From: Actinomycetota bacterium
Lineage (GTDB): Bacteria > Actinomycetota > Acidimicrobiia > Acidimicrobiales > Ilumatobacteraceae
Length of the DNA: 35,552 bases
Assembly: GCA_016870295.1 (NCBI GenBank)
Contig: VGBY01000002.1
Location: forward strand, 1-35,552
Direction: 5' to 3'
Part shown: piece after piece, positions 24,961-33,414 of the stretch
Layout of the letters: every line of letters begins with the position of its first letter
Numbering within the stretch: position 1 is the first letter of the stretch
Program-made: the position numbers and the translations under genes
Notes under the pieces: model-generated
What the model saw: only the letters and a program-made list of their open reading frames with translations
Told to the model about the DNA's origin: nothing
The model's database searches: none

Positions 24961-26070
24961 CTACTTGAGAAAGTCGGGGACGTCGAGATCATCGTCATCG
25001 CCGCCGTCCGCCGAACCGAAGATCTCGCGCAGGCGCGAACTGCCCTTGCCATCGGGGCGCGGCTCACCGCGCGACGAAGAACCATCGCCGCGCGTGGCGA
25101 CGCGACCCGCACCGGCATCCCAGCGCTCGAAACCCGAAGCGATCACGGTGACGCGCACTTCATCGCCAAGATCGTCGTCGATCACGGTGCCGAGGATGAT
25201 GTTGGCATCCTGATGCGCGACGCGCGACACCGTCTCGGCGGCTTCGTTCAATTCGAACAGGCTCATGTCGCTCGGGCCAGCCACGTTCAGCAAGATGCCG
25301 CGGGCGCCCTCGATCGCCGACTCAAGCATCGGTGAAGTGATGGCCGCAAGTGACGCGTTGGACGCTCGCTTGTCGCCGCTCGCCACGCCGATACCCATCA
25401 ACGACGAACCGGCATTCGACAAGATCATCTTCACGTCGGCAAAGTCGGTGTTGATCAAACCCGGGGTCGTGATGATGCCGGTGATTCCCGAGACGCCCTG
25501 CATCAGAACTTCGTCGGCCTTCTTGAACGCGTCGAGCAAGGTGGTCTTGTCGGTGGCGATCGAGAGCAGTTTCTCGTTGGGGATGACGATCAGCGTGTCG
25601 ACCTTCTCCTTCAACTTGGCGATGCCGGAGTCGGCTTGCACCGAACGACGACGGCCCTCGAATGAAAATGGTCGCGTCACGATGCCGATGGTGAGCGCAC
25701 CCTCGCTCTTGGCAATCTCCGCGACGATGGGGGCTGCACCCGTGCCGGTTCCGCCGCCTTCACCAGCGGTGATGAACACCATGTCGGCACCAGCGAGGTG
25801 CTCTTGAATCTCATCGCGGTGTGCTTCGGCTGCTTGACGACCCACTTCCGGGTCGCTACCCGCGCCGAGACCGCGCGTGAGTTCGCGACCGATGTCGATC
25901 TTGAAACTCGCATCGCTCATGATCAACGCCTGAGCGTCGGTGTTGATGGCGACGAAGTCGACGCCGCGTAACCCTGCGTCAATCATGCGGTTGACGGCGT
26001 TCACACCACCGCCGCCGATTCCGACGACTTTGATGACGGCGATTGGCGAATTTTGCGAGTTGCTTGGCAT
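24961..26070 (-). CDS. ftsZ: Cell-division GTPase FtsZ
   Basis: This 369-residue tubulin homologue polymerises into the division ring. The GTP-binding G-box [15 protein letters not shown] and the tubulin signature GGGTGTG are present, with the synergy loop [18 protein letters not shown]. After a linker of about 45 residues it ends in [12 protein letters not shown], the conserved tail that SepF binds. The ATG at 26068-26070 is chosen: it has a GGGGG 11 bases upstream and gives [17 protein letters not shown] longer TTG start at 26106 would erase the leader and is rejected. Confidence 0.97.
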   Translation of the reverse strand: MPSNSQNSPIAVIKVVGIGGGGVNAVNRMIDAGLRGVDFVAINTDAQALIMSDASFKIDIGRELTRGLGAGSDPEVGRQAAEAHRDEIQEHLAGADMVFITAGEGGGTGTGAAPIVAEIAKSEGALTIGIVTRPFSFEGRRRSVQADSGIAKLKEKVDTLIVIPNEKLLSIATDKTTLLDAFKKADEVLMQGVSGITGIITTPGLINTDFADVKMILSNAGSSLMGIGVASGDKRASNASLAAITSPMLESAIEGARGILLNVAGPSDMSLFELNEAAETVSRVAHQDANIILGTVIDDDLGDEVRVTVIASGFERWDAGAGRVATRGDGSSSRGEPRPDGKGSSRLREIFGSADGGDDDDLDVPDFLK

Positions 26071-26081
26071 GTTGTGTCTGA

Positions 26082-26116
26082 CCCCCAAGTTGAACTTTAC
26101 GCTCAACCTCTACTGT
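26082..26116 (-). promoter_or_regulatory. ftsZ leader: -10, hairpin and Shine-Dalgarno
   Basis: On the minus strand a TANNNT -10, TACAGT (26111-26116), is followed by a hairpin with 7-bp arms containing one G-U pair and a 5-base loop (26107-26089), then GGGGG (26086-26082) as the ribosome site. The murB-ftsQ stop lies just upstream (26124-26126). This gives ftsZ its own promoter with a structured leader, which could adjust FtsZ level separately from the upstream genes. Confidence 0.45.
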
Positions 26117-26123
26117 AGGCACA

Positions 26124-28334
26124 CTAGCCGTTGTTGATGATCGGCTGTCCACCCGATACATCGATGCCAACGATGAACTCTGGGTCTTGGCGGGTGAGCA
26201 CCGTCTGCACGATGGTGAGCTTGTTGCGAATGTCGACGGGCGCCCCGAGGTTCACCACGGTGCCGGTCTTCAACACGAACCCCAGCGACTCAGGGCCATT
26301 CACCGTCACATGCTTCAGGCGCTTCAACGTGTCGGGTGGCAATGCGATCGCCACTTGCGCGGCCGCTTGGTAGACGGGCGTCGTGACGGTGCCCGCCGGC
26401 AGGTTCGGGCCGACGCCCTCAATCTTCACGAACTGCGTGGGCTGACCATCCAACACATCGAGTACTCGTCCGGTGAAATCGAGCACTCGCGCGCGGTTGT
26501 CGACACCGACGAACCAGGCGACGGGTGTTCGTTCGTCGATTTCGATGACGACGCGATCGGGCAAGTACCAACTCAGCCGCGCCCGCTCGACCCACGGGTC
26601 GCCCTCCAGGCGACGCTGTGCGCCATCGAGATCGGCCGTGAACACGCTCGCCCCGCGCAACGAATCCCGCACTTTGTCGAGCAGCAGCGGATCGGTGTAC
26701 GTGGCTCCCGAGACCTCGATGTCGCGCACCGCAAAGATTGGCGACGCCAGAACGACGAGCACCAGCGAGACGCTGCCGATGAGCGCGGCGAAACCAATGA
26801 GCGGCGAGATTCGCACCCGCGCGATCCGCTTCCACCAGGCGCGCCGACCGAGGCGACGATCGCTGATGACATCGGCAAGACCCCCAGCACCCGGCACGGC
26901 CGTGCTCGCGTCGGAGAACGGGCTGGTCGGGTCGAGGGTGAGCGTGGCTGAACCCTCTGGTCGTTCGTGGGGCAACAAGTGGTCGGAGTCATCGATGACG
27001 ATCGGTGACGGCGTTGAGTCGCCGACGGTGGCCCCACGACTGGTCACCGACGAGATGTCGACTACATCTGCGACTGGGGTGTCGCCGCTCGGTGTCGGCG
27101 AGTCGCTCGGTGTCGGCGAGTCGCCCGGTGTCGCGTCGGTAGGTGCCTCATCACTCGGTGTCGCATCTGCCGGGCGCGCGATCGCGCCCGTGTCGGCAAA
27201 CAGCTCGCGCAACTCCGCCACGGCATCACCGGGGAGCGGTGGTGCAATCGTCGCGCTGCCGAGTGTGTCGTCGGTGACGAGCGGGCCGAACACCTTGTCG
27301 AGGGCGGTCAGCGATCGTGTGGTGCCGAGCGTGGTCTCCACGTTTCCTGCAGTCTGTGCCCCTGCATCAGCGGCGATCTCGTCATCGAAGCCGACGAGGC
27401 GCACTTCACTACGCAAATCGATGCCGAGCTCGCCCTTCACGCGCTCGCGCACCTCGGCCATCAGGTCCGCAACATCCGCCGCGCTACCGCCCTCATCGCA
27501 TTGGATGAAGTTGGCGTGCTTGGATGACACTTCCGCCGTGCCGATGCGCAACCCGCGCAGACCAATCCGATCGATGATCGCTCCGGCCGACCCGCCGCCG
27601 GGTTCCGGGTTGACGAACACCGAGCCAGCGTTTTGTCCGCCCGGTTGGTGTTCGCGTCGCCAACGCACGATGTCGGACATCTCGGATTCGCTCGCCGACT
27701 GATCACCCCAGGACAGCGCAAAGGTCGCCGACAAGACGACGTGATACGACTGCAGGTCGCTCCCGCGAAACCGCAGACCGAGGTCGCGCGCTGCAACATT
27801 CGCGATGATTCCTTTGCCGAGATGGAAGATCTTTGCCGACTCGATGCTGGACGCAATGTCACTGCCGTGGCCACCGGCGTTCATCCGCACGGCACCACCG
27901 ACCGAGCCCGGCACGCCGACGCCCCACTCGAAACCGGTCAGCGAGTGAGACGCACATTGGCGCGCCAGCACGGGCAGCGGCACGGCGCCACCAGCCATGA
28001 CCCGCGATGGAGCGGGACGCTTCGGCCACACGATCTCCTCGGCAAAGTCGCCGAGTTGCAGCACCAAACCATCGAAGCCCTCGTCGGCGACGAGCAGGTT
28101 GCTGCCGCGGCCGATTACGAGCACCGGCACCTTGTGTTCGCGTAGCGCGTTGCTGACGGCGTGTAAGTCGTCGATCGAGTGTGCCGTCACGAACAAACTC
28201 GCCGGACCACCGACCTTGTAGGTGGTGTAGGTCGCCAGATCGACGTCGCGTCTCACCCGTGGGCCGAGCAGGATGCCGAGGCGGTCGATGGCCCGCGTGC
28301 GACGCGCGTAGTCGTCGGTGTCGTCAGGCGCCAC
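26124..28334 (-). CDS. murB-ftsQ: MurB-FtsQ fusion protein
   Basis: One 736-residue frame joins two normally separate proteins. Residues ~25-317 are MurB, the FAD enzyme reducing UDP-GlcNAc-enolpyruvate to UDP-MurNAc. It has TTYKVGGPA, GRGSNLLVAD, GVPGSVGGAVRMNAGGHG, NAGSVF with the proton-donor Ser238, and LRSEVRLVG with Glu310. Residues ~318-495 are a Pro/Ser/Thr/Asp-rich linker. Residues ~496-736 are FtsQ: a basic cytoplasmic patch, one transmembrane helix (~509-536), a POTRA domain (FAVRDIEVSGATYTDP), and WYLPDRVVIEIDERTPVAWF. No stop lies between them. The GTG at 28332-28334 overlaps the murC stop by 11 bases. It is followed by ftsZ. Confidence 0.9.
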   Translation of the reverse strand: MAPDDTDDYARRTRAIDRLGILLGPRVRRDVDLATYTTYKVGGPASLFVTAHSIDDLHAVSNALREHKVPVLVIGRGSNLLVADEGFDGLVLQLGDFAEEIVWPKRPAPSRVMAGGAVPLPVLARQCASHSLTGFEWGVGVPGSVGGAVRMNAGGHGSDIASSIESAKIFHLGKGIIANVAARDLGLRFRGSDLQSYHVVLSATFALSWGDQSASESEMSDIVRWRREHQPGGQNAGSVFVNPEPGGGSAGAIIDRIGLRGLRIGTAEVSSKHANFIQCDEGGSAADVADLMAEVRERVKGELGIDLRSEVRLVGFDDEIAADAGAQTAGNVETTLGTTRSLTALDKVFGPLVTDDTLGSATIAPPLPGDAVAELRELFADTGAIARPADATPSDEAPTDATPGDSPTPSDSPTPSGDTPVADVVDISSVTSRGATVGDSTPSPIVIDDSDHLLPHERPEGSATLTLDPTSPFSDASTAVPGAGGLADVISDRRLGRRAWWKRIARVRISPLIGFAALIGSVSLVLVVLASPIFAVRDIEVSGATYTDPLLLDKVRDSLRGASVFTADLDGAQRRLEGDPWVERARLSWYLPDRVVIEIDERTPVAWFVGVDNRARVLDFTGRVLDVLDGQPTQFVKIEGVGPNLPAGTVTTPVYQAAAQVAIALPPDTLKRLKHVTVNGPESLGFVLKTGTVVNLGAPVDIRNKLTIVQTVLTRQDPEFIVGIDVSGGQPIINNG
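27088..27123. repeat. Two perfect 18-bp tandem copies in the MurB-FtsQ linker
   Basis: CTCGGTGTCGGCGAGTCG occurs twice head to tail, and shorter related copies follow near 27124-27135 and 27153-27163. In the fusion protein they encode the repeated PTPSDS/PTPSG segment of the linker. The length is a multiple of three, so copy-number change would lengthen or shorten the linker without a frameshift. Confidence 0.8.
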
Positions 28335-29700
28335 GTGACAATTCTCGCCGACGGGCCACCACTTCATCGGGGAATGTCTCGATATCGCCGCAACCCATTG
28401 AGATGCACAGGTCACCGTCGCGACATTCACGCGCCACGAACTCGACGAGGTCAGCGCGCTCCTTGCGCCACTCAACCCGCGCGTATGGGTGGGCGTTGCG
28501 AATCGCATCGACGACAAGTTGACCCGTGACTCCCTCGATGCGATCGGTGCCCGATGCATAAATATCGGTGATGACGACGACATCGGCGTCGATGAAGGCA
28601 TCGCAGTAGGCATCCGACATCACCGCCATGCGATTGAAGCGATTCGGCTGGAAGACCGCGATGACCCGCGCGAAACCGGCGGAATCTGCGCGCACGGCGG
28701 CAAGCACCGCGGCAATCTCGGCGGGCAGATGCGCATAGTCGTCGATGAATGTGGTGCCGCCGTCGTGCGCACGCACTTCGAATCGACGGTGCACGCCCAC
28801 GAAATCGGCCACGGCGCGGGTGGCTGATTCGACAGAGACACCGAGCACGCGTGCCATCGCGAATGCGGCGAGAAAGTTGCGCACGTTGTGGACGCCGCGC
28901 AACGGCAGCGACACCTCGTGTCGACCGTCGGGGTGCTCGACCATGAATCGCGCACCACCTGCAACGAATTGCACGTTCGTCGCCCGATACATCGCCGCGC
29001 CGAGACCGTAGGTGATCGCCGAGTGTTCGTGGGCGAGACGCGCGGTCGTGGGGTCGTCAATGCACAGCACCTTGGGGCCCCGGATTTCCGCGAGGTATTC
29101 GTCGAACGACGCCACGATGCCGTCGTACGAGCCGTGCTCATCGAGATGGTCGACATCCACGTTGGTGAGAATCGTCGCGTACGGCTTGATGGCTCGATGA
29201 CTCGAGTCACTTTCATCGGCTTCGACGACGAAGTTCTCGTCGCCCCAGTGCGCGCTCGCCGGCAACTGCGGCACGTCGGCTCCGATCAGATACCCGGGAT
29301 CACGCCCAGCTTCGCGCATCATCATGGTGAGCAACGTCGTGGTGGTCGTCTTGCCGTGCGTGCCCGCCACCGCGATGGTCGTTGCCTGGGTGGCGATCCA
29401 GCCGAGTATCGCCGCCCGTGTCAGCACTCGCACACCTCGCTCAGCCGCAGCGACCAACTCCACGTTCGTCTGGCGAACCGCAGCCGAGTAGGTGACGATG
29501 TCGCAACCGTTGACGACGAGCGGGTCATGCGGCACATTGACCGCAACACCGGCGGCTCGCAGACGGTCGAGCACCTGCGACTCGCGCACGTCGCTACCGG
29601 AAACTCGATGACCCATCTCGGCGAGGATGATGGCAATCGCGCTCGTGCCGGGTCCACCGACACCGACGATGTGAATTCGCTGTGCCGAAGTGGTGGTCAT
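28324..29700 (-). CDS. murC: UDP-N-acetylmuramate-L-alanine ligase
   Basis: This 458-residue Mur ligase adds L-Ala to UDP-MurNAc. It has an N-terminal UDP-binding Rossmann fold (IHIVGVGGPGTSAIA), the ATP loop AGTHGKTTTT (residues 112-121), VVEADESDSSH, DVDHLDEHG, and a C-terminal domain with FIDDYAHLPAEI and VFQPNRFNR. The ATG lies one base past the murG stop. The 3' end overlaps the murB-ftsQ start. Confidence 0.96.
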   Translation of the reverse strand: MTTTSAQRIHIVGVGGPGTSAIAIILAEMGHRVSGSDVRESQVLDRLRAAGVAVNVPHDPLVVNGCDIVTYSAAVRQTNVELVAAAERGVRVLTRAAILGWIATQATTIAVAGTHGKTTTTTLLTMMMREAGRDPGYLIGADVPQLPASAHWGDENFVVEADESDSSHRAIKPYATILTNVDVDHLDEHGSYDGIVASFDEYLAEIRGPKVLCIDDPTTARLAHEHSAITYGLGAAMYRATNVQFVAGGARFMVEHPDGRHEVSLPLRGVHNVRNFLAAFAMARVLGVSVESATRAVADFVGVHRRFEVRAHDGGTTFIDDYAHLPAEIAAVLAAVRADSAGFARVIAVFQPNRFNRMAVMSDAYCDAFIDADVVVITDIYASGTDRIEGVTGQLVVDAIRNAHPYARVEWRKERADLVEFVARECRDGDLCISMGCGDIETFPDEVVARRRELSRGA

Positions 29701-29701
29701 C

Positions 29702-30850
29702 TCAGGGCGCGACTGACTCGATGATTGAGCCGATTGCCGACGAACGATTCAGCGCGCCGAGCGCATACGACTTTGCCGACAACCGCTCGCGCAAGACCGC
29801 ATCGTCGACCACGCGGCTCAGTTCCTTTGCGAACCGAGTGGCGACATCTGCTTCGTCGACGACGATCGCCGCCCCGGCATCCGACAACCAACGTGCATTA
29901 CGGCGCTGGTGATCATCGGCGGCGGCGGCCCAGGGCACCACCACTCCTGCTGCACCCACTGCGACAAGTTCGGCGATGGTGCTGGCCCCAGCGCGACACA
30001 CGACGACATCGGCGATCAGCCACACATCGGCCATGTTGGCGTGACTCGCACGCCGTACGTAGTGGATTCCGGTCGCACCGAACGAACCGCCTGGCAAGTC
30101 AACGAATCGCTCGCCGGCGAGGTGCAGCACGGCAAGATCGTCACGTTGTTTGTTCTCGGCAACCCATCCCTCAATCGCCGCGTTGATCGTCTGTGATCCG
30201 AGCGACCCTCCCATGGCCACGACGATGCGTCGCGATGGATTGATACCAAAGCTCGCTGCCGCTCGTGCCCGCGCCGAGTCATCGGCGGCGGTGTTGCGCA
30301 CGAGTCGACGCACGCTGTTGCGCACGGGGGCTCCGGTGTGCTTGGCACCCGGCAACACCGAGCCGGCGAATGCCGTCGCCACCGCCGCGGCCTTTCTTGC
30401 TTGACGTCGTGTGGCCAAGCCCGGCTGCTGGTCGTAACTGACGACCACGACCGGGATACCGAGGGCTCGCGCGGCGCGTACTGCTGGTTCGCTGGCGAAC
30501 CCGCCCACACTGACCACAACCCGCGGTTGCCACAATCGCAGCTGCCGCGTAGCGATTGCCGTTGCAATCAGCAGTTTCGGCACCGCTATTGCGCTGCGAA
30601 CGAGGGCCCGCGGCGATGCACTGCGCTGCAAACCATCGACGTTGAGCAGCAGACGCGGATGATCCGTGTCGGCAAGCAACTGCGCATCGACGGGTCGTTG
30701 TGACGCAACGAAGGCCACGGAGCGTGCCGAGCGTCCACGATCGACGAGCTGTTCGGCGATGGCGAGCGCCGGAATCATGTGACCCGCCGTTCCACCGCCG
30801 GCAATGACGGCAAAGACTCGCGGTGACGAAGGTGCGCTGTTTGTCGTCAC
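29702..30850 (-). CDS. murG: UDP-GlcNAc:lipid I transferase
   Basis: This 382-residue GT-B glycosyltransferase converts lipid I to lipid II at the inner membrane face. The N-terminal glycine loop is GGGTAGHMIPALAIAE (residues 18-33). VSVGGFASEPAVRAA, VAMGGSLGSQTINAAI and the UDP-GlcNAc-binding CRAGASTIAELVAVGAAGVVVPW follow. The start is GTG, 27 bases after the ftsW stop with no clear ribosome site. Confidence 0.95.
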   Translation of the reverse strand: MTTNSAPSSPRVFAVIAGGGTAGHMIPALAIAEQLVDRGRSARSVAFVASQRPVDAQLLADTDHPRLLLNVDGLQRSASPRALVRSAIAVPKLLIATAIATRQLRLWQPRVVVSVGGFASEPAVRAARALGIPVVVVSYDQQPGLATRRQARKAAAVATAFAGSVLPGAKHTGAPVRNSVRRLVRNTAADDSARARAAASFGINPSRRIVVAMGGSLGSQTINAAIEGWVAENKQRDDLAVLHLAGERFVDLPGGSFGATGIHYVRRASHANMADVWLIADVVVCRAGASTIAELVAVGAAGVVVPWAAAADDHQRRNARWLSDAGAAIVVDEADVATRFAKELSRVVDDAVLRERLSAKSYALGALNRSSAIGSIIESVAP

Positions 30851-30877
30851 GAGAACACGCCGAACGCTATCTCAGGG

Positions 30878-32080
30878 CTACTGAATCTTTCTGGCGATGT
30901 TGAGCAACAAGCCTGCTGCACTCAGCGTGATCAGCAACGAACTGCCACCGTAGGAAATCAACGGCAGCGTCAGACCCGTTACCGGCATCGCACCGACCAC
31001 ACCGCCGATGTTGATCATCGCCTGCACCGAGAACCACACGGTGATACCCGCGGCGAGTAGCGCACCCGAGTAGTCCGGGGCGCGCATCGCAACGACGAAA
31101 CCAAAGAAGGCGAGCGTAAAGAAACCGCCGATCACGATCGTCGAACCGATGAAGCCGAACTCCTCGGCGATCACCGTGAAGATGAAGTCGCTGTGGGCGA
31201 GCGGCACGTATCCCCACTTGCTGGTACCCGCACCAGGTCCCGTTCCCAGAATGCCGCCGTTGGAGATGCTGAGCATCGACTGCCACACCTGATAGCCGCT
31301 GTGCTCACGATTTGCCTCGATGTCAAGGAACGCAGTCCAGCGACTGATGCGCGAGGCCGAAGTGAGGATGTAGCCGATTCCCGCCAGTGAGGCAAAGAAT
31401 GCCGACGCCAGGATCCATTTCGTCGGACTCCCCGCCATGTACAACACGGTGAAGGCGATTCCCGACAACACCACTGCTGCACCGAGGTCCTTTTGCATCA
31501 TCGCGACACCTGCCGCCCCAATCCACGCGAACAACGCCGGGCGAAAGGTGCGCACGAAGTTGGTGAGTTCGCGCTGACGTCGACCGAGGTTGTTCGTCAG
31601 ATAGATGATGAGGGCAAACTTGAGCAACTCCGACGGCTGGAAGCGCACGAACCCGATCTCCACCCAGGCACGCGCACCATTGACGGAGATCCCGAGCGGG
31701 GTGAACGGCAACATATTGAGGCCGAGCACGACGAAGAGGATCGGTTTGTTGAGTTTCTGCCACGAGTGATACGGCATGCGATACATGCCGAACGCCGCCA
31801 CCACACCGACGGCGGCCCACAGCAGCTGTTTGCGGAACATCGTGAACGCCGAGCCACCGTTGTTCACGGAAATGATCGACGATGCCGACAGCACCATCAC
31901 CAGGCCGAGCGCGACGAACACGCCGACGATCAACATGATGCCGAAGAACACCATGTGCGGCTCGGTCTTGCCCTCAGACTGCGCCGGGTTGACGCGCCGA
32001 CCGGCGAGCGCCGCCTCACGCCGCGCGGTGAGCGACGGAATCACGAATGCGCCGCTGTCGTCGAGGTTCACTGCCGTCAT
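30878..32080 (-). CDS. ftsW: SEDS-family septal peptidoglycan polymerase FtsW
   Basis: This 400-residue protein with about ten membrane helices belongs to the SEDS glycosyltransferases that polymerise lipid II. Diagnostic stretches are NGARAWVEIGFVRFQPSELLKFALIIYL, a large extracellular loop with GYQVWQSMLSISNGGILGTGPG, AHSDFIFTVIAEEFGFIG, and the C-terminal LTLPLISYGGSSLL. A cytoplasmic N-terminus of about 50 residues precedes the first helix. The ATG overlaps the murD stop (ATGA) and has a strong AAGGAG eight bases upstream. Confidence 0.95.
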   Translation of the reverse strand: MTAVNLDDSGAFVIPSLTARREAALAGRRVNPAQSEGKTEPHMVFFGIMLIVGVFVALGLVMVLSASSIISVNNGGSAFTMFRKQLLWAAVGVVAAFGMYRMPYHSWQKLNKPILFVVLGLNMLPFTPLGISVNGARAWVEIGFVRFQPSELLKFALIIYLTNNLGRRQRELTNFVRTFRPALFAWIGAAGVAMMQKDLGAAVVLSGIAFTVLYMAGSPTKWILASAFFASLAGIGYILTSASRISRWTAFLDIEANREHSGYQVWQSMLSISNGGILGTGPGAGTSKWGYVPLAHSDFIFTVIAEEFGFIGSTIVIGGFFTLAFFGFVVAMRAPDYSGALLAAGITVWFSVQAMINIGGVVGAMPVTGLTLPLISYGGSSLLITLSAAGLLLNIARKIQ

Positions 32081-33414
32081 GGTTGTTGCTCCTTTGTCAT
32101 TGCCCGAACACAGCGGGCGAAGTCGTCGCCGCGCTCGCCGTAGTTCGAATACCAGTCGTAACTCGTGCAACCCGGCGACAGCAGCACGACATCGCCGGTT
32201 TCGGCCAGTTGTCGGGCGGTCTTCACCGCGGCCTCCATCGATTCGGCCCGCTCGGTGCGGCACACCCCAGAGAATGCGGCCTCGATCAGCGCTGAGGAGT
32301 GACCAATCGCCACCACGGCACGCATCCGCTGCGGCTGACTGGCGAGCGACGAAAGATCGAGGCCCTTGTTCTTGCCGCCGGCGATCAACACGATGCGGTC
32401 GAACGACGTGAGAGCGGCCTGTGCGGCATGCGGGCTGGTGGCTTTGCTGTCGTTGTAGTACGACACACCGTCCACCTCGGCCACGAACTGGATGCGGTGC
32501 GGTGCGTGGTGGTAGCGCGCGAGCGCATTCGCGACCCCTTCGATCGTGCCGAGCCCAGACTCCAACACGAGCGCGCTCGCGGTGAGTGCGTTGGTCATGT
32601 CGTGCGGCAGCGCACGACTCAGTTGCCCCACGTCGATGATGCGGCCGTGTGGCCCGACGAGCGCGCCCGATTCCACCCGATAGTCGCCCGCCTCGAGACC
32701 GAACGTCACGACTCGGGCCGCCGTGGAGTGGGCGCTCTGCTGAATCGACTCATCACGGATTGGGGCGACGGCGACATCGCCCACCCGCGCCGCCGCCCAA
32801 ATGCGTGCCTTCGCGTTGCGGTACGACTCGAGGTCGCGGTGCCAGTCGAGGTGGTCGGGCGCGAGATTGAGCCAGGCGGCAGCCTGCGCGCGGAAGTCGC
32901 GCGTGTAGTGCAGACGAAAACTCGAGCACTCCACTGCGAAGCAGTCGTGCGGTTCGTCGAGCACCTCCACCCACGGTGTCTCGGTGTTGCCGACGGCGGC
33001 CGCCTTGCGACCAGAGGCAGCGAGCATCGCCGCTGCCATCAACGTGGTCGTGGTCTTGCCGTCGGTTCCGGTGACGGCGACGATGGGTCGTGCCCGACCA
33101 CTCGCCTGTTCGTGCCGATAGGCAAGTTCGATTTCTGACACCACTTCGATGCCGGCGCGCAACGCGCTTACGATCACCGGATGCGCCTCGGGCACGCCGG
33201 GGCTCGGCGCGAGGCGCGCGAACTCCCCCATTCGTCGCGCGCACGCCATTGCAGCGTCCGGACCCTCGAGCAGCTCCGCACCGATCGACGCAGCGAACTC
33301 GACGTTGCCCACCGACGGGCGATCGTCGGCGACGACGACTCGTTCACCTCTCGCCGCCAGGAACTTGGCGGTGCTCCGCCCCGCAACGGCCAGACCATAG
33401 ACGAGCGTCGTCAT
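32077..33414 (-). CDS. murD: UDP-MurNAc-L-Ala-D-Glu ligase
   Basis: This 445-residue Mur ligase adds D-glutamate. The N-terminal nucleotide fold (LVYGLAVAGRSTAKFLA), the ATP loop VTGTDGKTTTT (residues 114-124), LNLAPDHLDWH, and YYNDSKATSPHAAQAAL near the C-terminal domain identify it. The ATG overlaps the mraY stop (ATGA), and the gene is coupled in the same manner to ftsW downstream. Confidence 0.95.
   Translation of the reverse strand: MTTLVYGLAVAGRSTAKFLAARGERVVVADDRPSVGNVEFAASIGAELLEGPDAAMACARRMGEFARLAPSPGVPEAHPVIVSALRAGIEVVSEIELAYRHEQASGRARPIVAVTGTDGKTTTTLMAAAMLAASGRKAAAVGNTETPWVEVLDEPHDCFAVECSSFRLHYTRDFRAQAAAWLNLAPDHLDWHRDLESYRNAKARIWAAARVGDVAVAPIRDESIQQSAHSTAARVVTFGLEAGDYRVESGALVGPHGRIIDVGQLSRALPHDMTNALTASALVLESGLGTIEGVANALARYHHAPHRIQFVAEVDGVSYYNDSKATSPHAAQAALTSFDRIVLIAGGKNKGLDLSSLASQPQRMRAVVAIGHSSALIEAAFSGVCRTERAESMEAAVKTARQLAETGDVVLLSPGCTSYDWYSNYGERGDDFARCVRAMTKEQQP
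32089..32094 (-). promoter_or_regulatory. Strong Shine-Dalgarno for ftsW
   Basis: AAGGAG lies eight bases upstream of the ftsW ATG, within the end of murD. It is one of the clearest ribosome-binding sites in the window and confirms the ftsW start, as most neighbours show only weak or no such sites. Confidence 0.8.

Noticed and set aside
28335-28613. Extension of the MurB-FtsQ frame upstream to 28613
   Set aside because: The additional residues overlap the end of murC and are Ser/Arg-rich shadow sequence. The GTG at 28332-28334 gives a normal MurB start.
32081-32263. N-terminal extension of FtsW into murD
   Set aside because: It is Arg-rich shadow sequence inside murD; the ATG at 32078-32080 has a strong ribosome site.
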